From the NCBI RefSeq assembly GCF_000332335.1, contig NZ_KB235948.1, forward strand, positions 2,307,878 through 2,371,877: a stretch of 64,000 nucleotides of DNA, written 5' to 3'. The notes beneath the pieces were generated by a model, which was given only the letters and a program-made list of their open reading frames with translations, did not search any database and was not told where the DNA came from. A program made the position numbers and the translations under genes. Positions 10,501-15,019 of the stretch are shown here, in pieces (the first letter of the stretch is position 1; every line of letters begins with the position of its first letter). This stretch comes from Kamptonema formosum PCC 10802. Its GTDB lineage: Bacteria > Cyanobacteriota > Cyanobacteriia > Cyanobacteriales > Oscillatoriaceae.

Positions 10501-10511
10501 CGATCGCTCAT
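4509..10511 (-). CDS. Giant cytoplasmic histidine kinase with 11 PAS domains and one GAF
   Basis: About 2000 residues with no membrane segment. I count 11 PAS/PAC units (roughly residues 70-1590), each ending in a DITER-like motif, with one coiled-coil spacer after PAS4; then a GAF domain (about 1590-1750), a phytochrome-type HisKA with H1789 in YVASHDLQEP, and a HATPase domain with N box (NLISNALKYR), G1 (DNGIGI) and G2 (GTGIGLA). The start at 10511 (protein MSDRQDLIS) is preferred over one 36 codons upstream, because that extension looks like untranslated repeat-rich sequence. Two features are odd: PAS9 is interrupted by about 90 repeat-encoded residues (6590-6860), and the N-terminus contains two copies of a dispersed palindrome (10371-10441). 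The Rcp1-like regulator follows downstream. Ligands are unknown. Confidence 0.9.
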   Translation of the reverse strand: MSDRQDLISGDSHRHTADRQSNNPRNRVSLGMKGETAVDCGQETRFLNPDCEGRTGALAECEEQLRQTQTELERYRQYQAVFERAKDAILIADDGGEYVGVNPAACELFGLPAEEIIGRCIADFASAGFDFEPAWRSFLEKGQESGEFQLQRKDGTQRVVEYAATANIVPHRHLSVLRDITERVQAQQALQESEQRLQAIIDNSPALIYLKDTAGRYIVVNRRWETLTGVTREQAKSNTDWDIFSQGTADRLASNDRKVRSSAAPLEFEEILDLDSGTHTLLSLKFPLYNSTGTPYALCGISTDITQRVGAERALRQNQALLENLLENLPVGVCIADATGCLLHGNQASKKICGLAVESPVASPISRVSLVEQYSQYKGWWRETGKRIDPAEWPLVKALTTGESYLNYITDIENLQGQRKTVLHSAVPLRDESGQIIGAIAVSQDITEYEETRHVASLHEKALWENQRLIQQIAEATPAILYLYDLIEQRNVYANRHLTEIAGYSPEDVQNMGVGFLQNLIHPEDWPRVAASAERLLAAPDGEIVEIEYRMRHAFGEWRWLYSRDTVFTRTDGGAPQLILGTALDITHRVQAEEELQQYRQQLERLVEERTAELTRANQQLQQEIAERQLIETQLIASAEKLQAMSERLATITGNLPGVVYRIIAHADGRISIPYISAGVRELIGLEPDDITANPALIFNQIHPDCRQEFQQAIKFSAQTLARLKYEYRVISTSGEEKWVRAVARPHRLDSGDAVFDGLALDITARKAAEEALQHSEAENRALVAAIPDPLFRVRNDGTCVDFIPAVNSQPFAAPSQFLGKKVTEIFPETVARQLMSAIEIATESRSAQICEYQLTENGDLKHYEARIAVCNTDEVLAIVRDITERKRAEVALRESEERFRQLAENLTDVFWMITADRTETLYVSPAYERLWGRTCDSLYRQPASFTDAIHPEDRQRFIAANACEFRGDFNHEYRIVRPDGSIRWIRDRAFSIRNDRGEIYRIAGIAEDITDRKRAEEERDRFFNLSLDILAVAGADGYFKRVNPAGTLILGYTTEEFLSRPILHFVHPDDRARTLQEIQHKLITGEPTLNLENRFRCQDGPYKWLAWTAVPVPADGLTYAVARDMTDRKQAESALRDSEEKFRTLAENTPDIIARFDRELRHVYVNPAVQRLTGLSPQEVTGKTNRELGMPDPLGSDWEKVLRQVFQHGRETVIEFELTGAKGARIQQAGARRQISGEVIQKWEAIIEKSGSRIEGAKTSVDKSRSKMESSAARIQQSGSRIQNSGARMQESGSRIETSLNSTLLKDLNAEVRYYQARIVPEFAADGTVAFILCATRDITERKQMEESLRVAQARLHHLLTASPSVIYSCKASGDAGTTFMGENVAAMLGYEAREFLEDSHFWTARLHPQDAERVTAKLSELLSVNCQALEYRFSHKDGTYRWMYDQVQVVRDAGGNPLEFVGSWTDITERKRAEEQLIRFRKAVESASDAISMADASGQGFYHNPAFVAMFGCTAEELNAAGGAGALFCDPDLSVEVFDTILGGNCWIGEVGMRAGDGSELTVLLRAYAIKDDSGELLGLVGFHTDITERKRAEASLQYRVVLEQLIGDISTHFLNLPPAQTDRGIHQALHALGEFLGVERTYVFRFAESGATVENTHEWLAPGIEPRASRWQNLPAGALCQVRDTIGRGEVLAQSPATGEFQLEGIQSLLYVPLVAAGEVVGFIGCDAVRTRKTWTEDHIALLRIVGEIFVTAIERRRFEQELELRAADLARSNAELEQFAYVASHDLQEPLRAVTSYTQLLSRRYSGQLDAKADEYIAFAVEGATRMQQLIKDLLMYSRVGTRGNELVPVDFLAVFEAAVANLEVAVAESGATVTHGELPTVSGDFTQLAQLLQNLISNALKYRSDRVPVIHVSADRQNGNVLFAVRDNGIGIDQRYSDRIFQLFQRLHTRDEYPGTGIGLAICKKIVERHGGRIWVESAPGQGSTFYFTIPGEQA
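6590..6860 (-). repeat. In-frame short-tandem-repeat insertion inside PAS9 of the giant kinase
   Basis: The insert splits the PAS strand pair between VIEFEL and RYYQARIVPEF, which are normally adjacent in this PAS type. It encodes about 90 hydrophilic residues with a degenerate 7-residue rhythm (SGSRIQN, SGARMQE, SGSRIE). At DNA level it is alternating TTCTGAATT and TGGCTCC/TGGAGCC units, the pattern of intergenic short tandem repeats of filamentous cyanobacteria. The reading frame is kept throughout. Confidence 0.8.
10371..10441. repeat. Two copies of the AAGAAACCGGGTTTCTTGG palindrome within a coding region
   Basis: Copies at 10371-10389 and 10423-10441 flank about 33 bp. The same palindrome occurs between genes at 10837-10869, 11280-11311, 30838-30869 and near 47548-47566. 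Here both copies are translated as part of the disordered N-terminus of the giant kinase. Confidence 0.8.
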
Positions 10512-10836
10512 AAGCAAACCCCGACGGGGGGCGGATGAAAGTGAGTGCAGCAAGACGGAGGCGCAATCCTCAAATCCGCCAAAACATTGCCGGTGGCAGA
10601 TCAGTGGGGTGAGCCCCACCCCCCAACCCCCAACTCGCTACGGGCTTCGGTTTACACACAAATCCCCATTCATGCCAATTTTTCATGTTTCGCCCTGGGT
10701 AGGGTGCGTTCCCTAAGAGGGAACGCACCCTACTACTGCAGTCACATACCCAAGATGTGTATAAACGGTAGCTCGCTACGGGGGAGGGGGAGTAAAAGGG
10801 GTTTATAGCGGTTTTCAGTTGGGTGAAGTGCGCCCC

Positions 10837-10869
10837 AAAAACCCGGTTTCTTTAAGAAACCGGGTTTCT
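10837..10869. repeat. AAACCCGGTTTCTT inverted repeat
   Basis: Near-perfect inverted repeat of AAACCCGGTTTCTT with its complement around TAA. It belongs to the dispersed family also found at 11280-11311, 30838-30869, 47548-47566 and, in coding sequence, 10371-10441. Confidence 0.8.
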
Positions 10870-11279
10870 CAGCACCTCCCGTGCAGCTTCCTGCGAATTT
10901 CCGGTGCAGTTTTGGGCGCGTTTCTTTGCGCCCCAGTTGCGCTCAACCGCCGGCGGCGAAGGCTGCCATAATTGCTATGGAGAGTGCCAGCCCGGGGAAG
11001 AGGAGCATACCCAGCATTAACAGATCGTGTGATGACATACGACCGACGCCTTCCGTTGGTTTTCAATGCGTGCCGGCAGGACTGTATTCAGGCCGGCAAT
11101 TCAGTTCAGCTGTTCTGCAGCCGGCAGTGGAAAGTTCCTTCCGCGCTGCTTTTTATAATATAGCATCTTTTCCAATTTCTGTGGGAAATCTTAAGGTTTA
11201 TTTTAGACCGGCGCGCGCTTGCCGGCTAGCGGCAAGTGGCTTGCTGGCGGTTTGGCTTGTCTAGCCGGTGGGGGGCGCA

Positions 11280-11311
11280 GAAACCCAGTTTCTCAAAGAA
11301 ACCGGGTTTCT
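11280..11311. repeat. AAACCCAGTTTCTC inverted repeat, variant copy
   Basis: Same dispersed palindrome family as 10837-10869, with mismatches in the left arm (AAACCCAG against CCGGGTTT). Confidence 0.75.
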
Positions 11312-11318
11312 GGCTGCC

Positions 11319-11431
11319 CAGAGGTTAGGGGCGGGTTTATCGGTGTTGTAGCTGTGTGGCACTCTTTGTGGGTGAACCCGCCCCTACATGATGTTAAACC
11401 CCTTGTCCAAACCTAAGTGCCTACTGCTATA
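11319..11431. mobile_element. MITE-like repeat remnant, 113 bp
   Basis: Ends in CCTAAGTGCCTACTGCTATA, the terminal sequence shared by the MITE-like family of this window. The whole 113 bp is nearly identical to 36912-37024, including internal inverted arms TAGGGGCGGGTTTA and its complement near GAACCCGCCCCTAC. The left terminal repeat seen in the 36855 copy is absent here. The right end lies only 28 bp before the start codon of the ABA4-like gene. Confidence 0.7.
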
Positions 11432-11459
11432 GTCAGTGAGACATCAAGGAGTGGTAGCG

Positions 11460-11921
11460 ATGACGATTGACCAACTGTTTGCCGGCGCTAACGTGTTTGT
11501 GCTGCCCTTTTGGGCGCTGATGATTTTCTTGCCCAACTGGGGGGTGACGCGAAAATTAATGCAATCCTATATCCCCTTTGCGGTGCTTGCCGGTTTGTAT
11601 TTGTATTTGCTCACCGGCACGATTACCTCTGAATCGGCGCAAGCTCTCGCCAATCCCAAGCTCGCAGATATTGCCCGCTTTTTCGCGGAGGAAAAGGCTG
11701 CAGCCACCGGCTGGGTGCACTTTTTGGTGATGGATTTATTTGTGGGCCGGTGGATTTATTTGGAGGGCCAGCGCACTGGCGTCCCGACTGTCCACTCTAT
11801 TGCCCTGTGCCTGTTTGCCGGCCCGCTGGGGTTGCTGTCGCACATTGTAACCTACTGGGTGAGCCAGAAGTTCTTCCCGCAGGCTGAGGCGTCGGAAGTG
11901 CCGGTGGCGACTCCGCAATAG
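11460..11921 (+). CDS. ABA4-like (DUF4281) integral membrane protein
   Basis: A 153-residue protein with four predicted membrane helices (about residues 5-24, 36-57, 81-102 and 113-135). The pattern LFAGANVFVLPFW, WVHFLVMDLFVGRW and AGPLGLLSH matches the ABA4-like family. In plants ABA4 is needed for neoxanthin formation; in cyanobacteria the role is not settled, so no reaction is assigned. ATG at 11460 is chosen over the GTG at 11436 because AAGGAG lies 8 bases upstream of the ATG. It appears to be a single-gene unit: a repeat precedes it and the tandem array follows. Confidence 0.85.
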   Translation: MTIDQLFAGANVFVLPFWALMIFLPNWGVTRKLMQSYIPFAVLAGLYLYLLTGTITSESAQALANPKLADIARFFAEEKAAATGWVHFLVMDLFVGRWIYLEGQRTGVPTVHSIALCLFAGPLGLLSHIVTYWVSQKFFPQAEASEVPVATPQ

Positions 11922-12034
11922 GCACGCTCGCCGGAACCTCACCCCCTAACCCCCTCTCCGCAAGCGGAGAGGGGGGACAAGAGGCGAAATTCCCCGCACC
12001 TCCTGTTCCCCATCTTTCATTCTGCGAAGCTTGA

Positions 12035-12349
12035 CGGATGAATCGGACTGAGTTACGGATGAATCGGACTGAGTTACGGATGAATCGGACTGAGTTACGG
12101 ATGAATCGGACTGAGTTACGGATGAATCGGACTGAGTTACGGATGAATCGGACTGAGTTACGGACCCGCCGTACCGAGTTACGGACCCGCCGTACCGAGT
12201 TACGGACCCGCCGTACCGAGTTACGGACCCGCCGTACCGAGTTACGGACCCGCCGTACCGAGTTACGGACCCGCCGTACCGAGTTACGGATGAGTCGGAC
12301 AGGCGGACGGATGAGTCGGACAGGCGGACGGATGAGTCGGACAGGCGGC
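12035..12349. repeat. 21-bp tandem repeat array, 15 units in three homogenised blocks
   Basis: Six units of CGGATGAATCGGACTGAGTT(A) at 12035-12160, six of CGGACCCGCCGTACCGAGTT(A) at 12161-12286 and three of CGGATGAGTCGGACAGGCGG(A) at 12287-12349. Units are essentially identical within a block and differ between blocks. Since 21 is a multiple of three, open frames run through on both strands: plus strand 12038-12352 with 7-residue units [14 protein letters not shown] and MSRTGGR, and minus strand with TQSDSSV-type units. Neither frame has a good ribosome-binding site, so coding is doubtful. Confidence 0.95.
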
Positions 12350-12352
12350 TAG

Positions 12353-12569
12353 TTGCGTCTAATTCGCACAATCGCACCCCTGGAGGAAAGCGAATTCACT
12401 CCCGTTGCGACTTACACGATCGTTGAGGGCGAGGTGGAACTGGAAATGCAAGGAAAAAGGTGGTGTCCGCCGGCGGGAGAGGAGGTGCTGATTGGGAGCC
12501 GGTGTTACCCACTCTGTACGGAATCTTGGCGAGACGGCATCTCGCTGGTTCTATGGCTACAAACGCTAA
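12353..12569 (+). pseudogene. Truncated, frameshifted cupin-domain gene
   Basis: The frame from 12353 reads IVEGEVELEMQGKRW...PAGEEVLIG, typical of a small single-domain cupin barrel. After about 12498 the match moves to the +1 frame, which reads GVTHSVRNLGETASRWFYGY and stops at 12567-12569. One inserted base in the ATTGGGAGCCGG stretch explains this. The 5' end is also missing: the reading frame runs straight into the last unit of the 21-bp array, and no normal cupin N-terminus or ribosome-binding site is seen. The repeat array may have replaced or displaced the original start. Metal and substrate are unknown. Confidence 0.65.
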
Positions 12570-12590
12570 AAATTATATGGGTTCCAGGGA

Positions 12591-12630
12591 GAATGAGGCG
12601 GAATGAGGCGGAATGAGGCGGAATGAGGCG
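12591..12630. repeat. 10-bp tandem repeat GAATGAGGCG, four units
   Basis: Four perfect head-to-tail copies, 22 bp after the end of the cupin remnant and about 57 bp before the next gene. It is the second small tandem array within 600 bp. Confidence 0.95.
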
Positions 12631-12687
12631 GAGCCACAAAGTGGGGGGTTCCCAGCCGGTGCCGGGGAACCAGATATATAATCAGAG

Positions 12688-14139
12688 ATGATAAGAATAG
12701 CGGGTAAAAGTGTGGCAGTAGAATACGATTTGGTGATTATTGGCGGCGGTTCTGGGGGGCTGGTTGTGGCGAGTGCGGCGGCGCAGCTGAAAGCGAAAGT
12801 GGCGCTGGTGGAACGCCACCGGCTCGGAGGGGACTGCCTGTGGTTTGGCTGCGTTCCCAGCAAATCCCTCATCCGCGCCTCTCGCGCCGCTTATGAGGTG
12901 AAAAATGCCAGCCGGTTTGGGATTGACTGCGAAAATATAGAGATTGATTTTGCCAAAGCTAGCGCTCATGTGCGACAAGCTATTGCTGCAATTGAACCGC
13001 ACGACTCACCGGCACGCTTTGAAAGTTTGGGCGTGGAGGTGATTTTTGGCTCGGGGCAATTTACGGACCGGCAGACCTTTGAAGTCAGCGGGAGAAAACT
13101 CCGCGCCCGCGCTTTTGTTATCGCCACCGGCTCCCGCCCCAAAATTCCGCAAATCCCGGGTTTGTCAGAAGCCGGCTGCCTGACAAATGAGCGAGTTTTC
13201 GAGTTGGGGGAGCGCCCAGAATCCCTAGCCATTATAGGAGCCGGTCCGATTGGCTGCGAGCTGGGACAGGCATTTTACCGGCTCGGATCTCAGGTGACAG
13301 TTATTGGCAGTCGGGAGCAGATTTTGCCGAAAGAAGACCCGGAAGCTGCTGCTGTGGTGCGCCAGCAGCTGGAATCGGAAGGAATTGAGATTTTGACGGG
13401 GGTGCGAGCCGAGCGAGTTGAAATTTCTGACGGCAAAAAGGTGATCTGTGCCGGCGCTATGAAAGTGGCGGTGGATGAGATTTTGCTGGCTGCCGGTCGG
13501 GTTCCGAATGTGGACTATCTGAACTTGGAAGCTGCCGGTGTTATTGTAGCAGAAAAAGGGATTGCTGTCAACAAAAAATTGCAGACGGCGAATCCGCGCA
13601 TTTATGCCTGTGGGGATGTGATTGGGGGCTACCAGTTCACGCACGCCGCTAGCTACGAAGCGAGCGTGGTGCTGAAGAATGCGCTGTTTTTGCCGGTGAG
13701 CGAGGTGAATTACCGGGTGATGCCGTGGTGTACTTTTACCGAACCGGAATTGGCGAGGGTGGGGGTGACGGAGAGGGAAGCGCGGGAGCGATACGGGGAT
13801 GATGTTTGGGTGCTGAAGCAGGAGTTTGCCGGTGTGGATAGGGCGGTGGCGGAAGGGGCGACTGCAGGGTTTGCCAAGATTGTGGTGCGGGGGAGTGGGG
13901 AGATTTTGGGGGCGCATTTGGTGGGGGCGTCTGCGGGGGAGTTAATCGGCGAAGTTGTGATGGCGATGGCGCACAAGTTGCCGGTTTCTGCGCTGACGCG
14001 GATGACTCACATTTACCCGACTTTGGCGGAGGTGAGCAGCAAGGCGGCGCTGCTGCTGACCAAGCAGAAGTATGCGAAGAATCGCCGGTTGCAGGGGCTT
14101 TTGGAGCGGTTTTTACGGTGGAGGAGAAACCAGGCGTAG
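12688..14139 (+). CDS. Pyridine nucleotide-disulfide oxidoreductase, mercuric-reductase/dihydrolipoamide-dehydrogenase type
   Basis: A 483-residue class I flavoprotein. The FAD-binding GGGSGG is at residues 20-25, the redox-active disulfide is C50/C55 in GGDCLWFGCVPSK, a second dinucleotide fold (IIGAGPIGCELGQ) near residues 180-195 binds NAD(P)H, the second FAD motif IYACGDVIGG is present, and the C-terminal dimer domain has the HIYPTLAEV motif with the His-Glu pair. There is no N-terminal HMA domain and no C-terminal cysteine pair, so mercury reduction is unlikely; the cyanobacterial relatives are uncharacterised disulfide reductases. A GTG at about 12712 is an alternative start, since no strong ribosome-binding site precedes the ATG. 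The stop codon overlaps the first of several palindromes. Confidence 0.9.
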   Translation: MIRIAGKSVAVEYDLVIIGGGSGGLVVASAAAQLKAKVALVERHRLGGDCLWFGCVPSKSLIRASRAAYEVKNASRFGIDCENIEIDFAKASAHVRQAIAAIEPHDSPARFESLGVEVIFGSGQFTDRQTFEVSGRKLRARAFVIATGSRPKIPQIPGLSEAGCLTNERVFELGERPESLAIIGAGPIGCELGQAFYRLGSQVTVIGSREQILPKEDPEAAAVVRQQLESEGIEILTGVRAERVEISDGKKVICAGAMKVAVDEILLAAGRVPNVDYLNLEAAGVIVAEKGIAVNKKLQTANPRIYACGDVIGGYQFTHAASYEASVVLKNALFLPVSEVNYRVMPWCTFTEPELARVGVTEREARERYGDDVWVLKQEFAGVDRAVAEGATAGFAKIVVRGSGEILGAHLVGASAGELIGEVVMAMAHKLPVSALTRMTHIYPTLAEVSSKAALLLTKQKYAKNRRLQGLLERFLRWRRNQA

Positions 14140-14278
14140 GACAGGCGTCTCGCCTGTCCATTGCAATTGCAGGACAGGCGTCTCGCCGGTCCATTGCCCC
14201 GGCGAGACGCCCCTATGCTTTTGGCCAAAAGCATAGGGTTTCAGCGATTTTCATCTGGGACAGGCAAGATGCCTGTCC
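14139..14278. repeat. Cluster of palindromic repeats
   Basis: Three copies of the GGACAGGCGTCTCGCCTGTC-type palindrome (14139-14159, 14172-14192, 14258-14278), a half copy at 14201-14211, and a perfect 28-bp palindrome CCCTATGCTT...AAGCATAGGG centred on TTGGCCAA at 14211-14238. The first copy begins on the last base of the upstream stop codon, so the cluster may end the transcript. Confidence 0.85.
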
Positions 14279-14350
14279 TACAAGAGATGGGTGTGCAAAA
14301 ATGGGAGGCTTCCCGACTATACATTAATAATAACGCACCCTAGTGAGATG

Positions 14351-14356
14351 TATAAT
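14351..14356 (+). promoter_or_regulatory. Possible -10 element of hicB
   Basis: A perfect TATAAT lies 38 bp before the hicB start codon and after the repeat cluster. No convincing -35 box is seen 17 bp further upstream, so this is tentative. Confidence 0.35.
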
Positions 14357-14393
14357 AGTGAATACAGCCGACAAATAGGGAAGGAAACACCCA

Positions 14394-14639
14394 ATGCTTG
14401 CCAGCTACATTGACCAGGCTCTGGAACAGGCGGTTTACGAGATTATTGAAGATGACGGAACTTACTGGGGGGAAATCCCCGGACTCCAGGGAGTCTGGGC
14501 GCGGCACACCAACCTAGAAGGGTGCCGGCGCGAATTGCGAGAGGCGCTGAGCGACTGGATTGCGCTGCGGTTGCGTTTGGGGCTGCAAATTCCAGTTCTA
14601 GCCGGTATCGACTTAAATAAACTCACGGAGGCGGTCTGA
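14394..14639 (+). CDS. hicB: HicB-family antitoxin-like protein
   Basis: An 81-residue protein with the short HicB fold: YEIIEDDGTYWGEIPGLQGVWARHTNLEGCRRELREAL matches the conserved strand-strand-helix core of HicB antitoxins, which fold like a degenerate RNase H. It lacks the C-terminal DNA-binding extension of longer HicB proteins. AAGGAA lies 8-10 bases before the ATG. In working systems HicB blocks the HicA mRNA interferase. Here the partner starts 2 bp after the stop codon but carries a nonsense codon, so this looks like an antitoxin left without an active toxin. The order B-then-A is common in cyanobacteria. Confidence 0.85.
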   Translation: MLASYIDQALEQAVYEIIEDDGTYWGEIPGLQGVWARHTNLEGCRRELREALSDWIALRLRLGLQIPVLAGIDLNKLTEAV

Positions 14640-14641
14640 AA

Positions 14642-14860
14642 ATGTCCCGATTAACGCCGGTTTCTTGGGGCGATTTGGTGAAGCGCCTGCGCGAAATGGG
14701 ATTTGAAGGTCCTTATGCCGGCGGGCGGCATCCTCAAATGCGCTGAGCGGATATTGCCGCTATCATTCCCAATCCCCATGAAGGCGATATCAGCGCGGGT
14801 TTCTTGCAACGGTTGCTGCGACAGGCTGGGATTTCTCGTCAGGAATGGCTGGGAGAGTGA
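14642..14860 (+). pseudogene. hicA: HicA-family mRNA interferase toxin with an internal stop codon
   Basis: Reading from ATG 14642, the frame gives VSWGDLVKRLREMGFEG, then the HicA core GGRHPQM with the expected catalytic His (residue 30), then a TGA at 14744-14746. The same frame continues with ADIAAIIPNPHEGDISAG and FLQRLLRQAGISRQEWLGE and stops at 14860, the normal length of HicA (72 residues). A single CGA-to-TGA change explains the break. HicA cleaves translated mRNA; truncated after 34 residues it should be inactive. The start overlaps the hicB ribosome region, so the pair is an operon. Confidence 0.85.
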
Positions 14861-15019
14861 GTGAAATCCGCACCGGCTTGTTCGTGTTCGCACAGCCCCC
14901 GCACGCCGGCAAGCCGCAAATCCCTCCCGAGAATTAGTTTAAGAATCATTAAAATTCCCCCGCAGAGGGTTGCCAGAATGCTAAGGTGGCAGTAGTGTAT
15001 CTGGGGGAGATCCCCTTAT

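Larger units (their letters stand above)
10512..11459. other. Intergenic region between divergent genes, filled with palindromes
   Basis: No credible gene. It holds a palindrome around GGGTGCGTTCCC (10698-10732), the AAACCCGGTTTCTT palindrome (10837-10869 and 11280-11311) and a 113-bp MITE-like repeat (11319-11431). Promoters for the giant kinase and the ABA4-like gene must lie here, but none is clear. The middle part (10870-11270) is GC-rich with no recognisable content. Confidence 0.55.

Noticed and set aside
10881-11264. 127-codon plus-strand frame between the giant kinase and the ABA4-like gene
   Set aside because: No recognisable protein, arginine- and serine-rich composition typical of noncoding GC-rich DNA, no ribosome-binding site.
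12035-12349. CRISPR array
   Set aside because: Units are contiguous 21-mers without unique spacers.
11946-12377. Minus-strand open frame of serine-rich heptads across the 21-bp array
   Set aside because: Any frame through a 21-bp repeat stays open; no start signal and no non-repeat domain support it. Reported only as a repeat.
12688-14139. Mercury resistance (merA)
   Set aside because: It lacks the HMA domain and the C-terminal cysteine pair of MerA, and no other mer genes are near.
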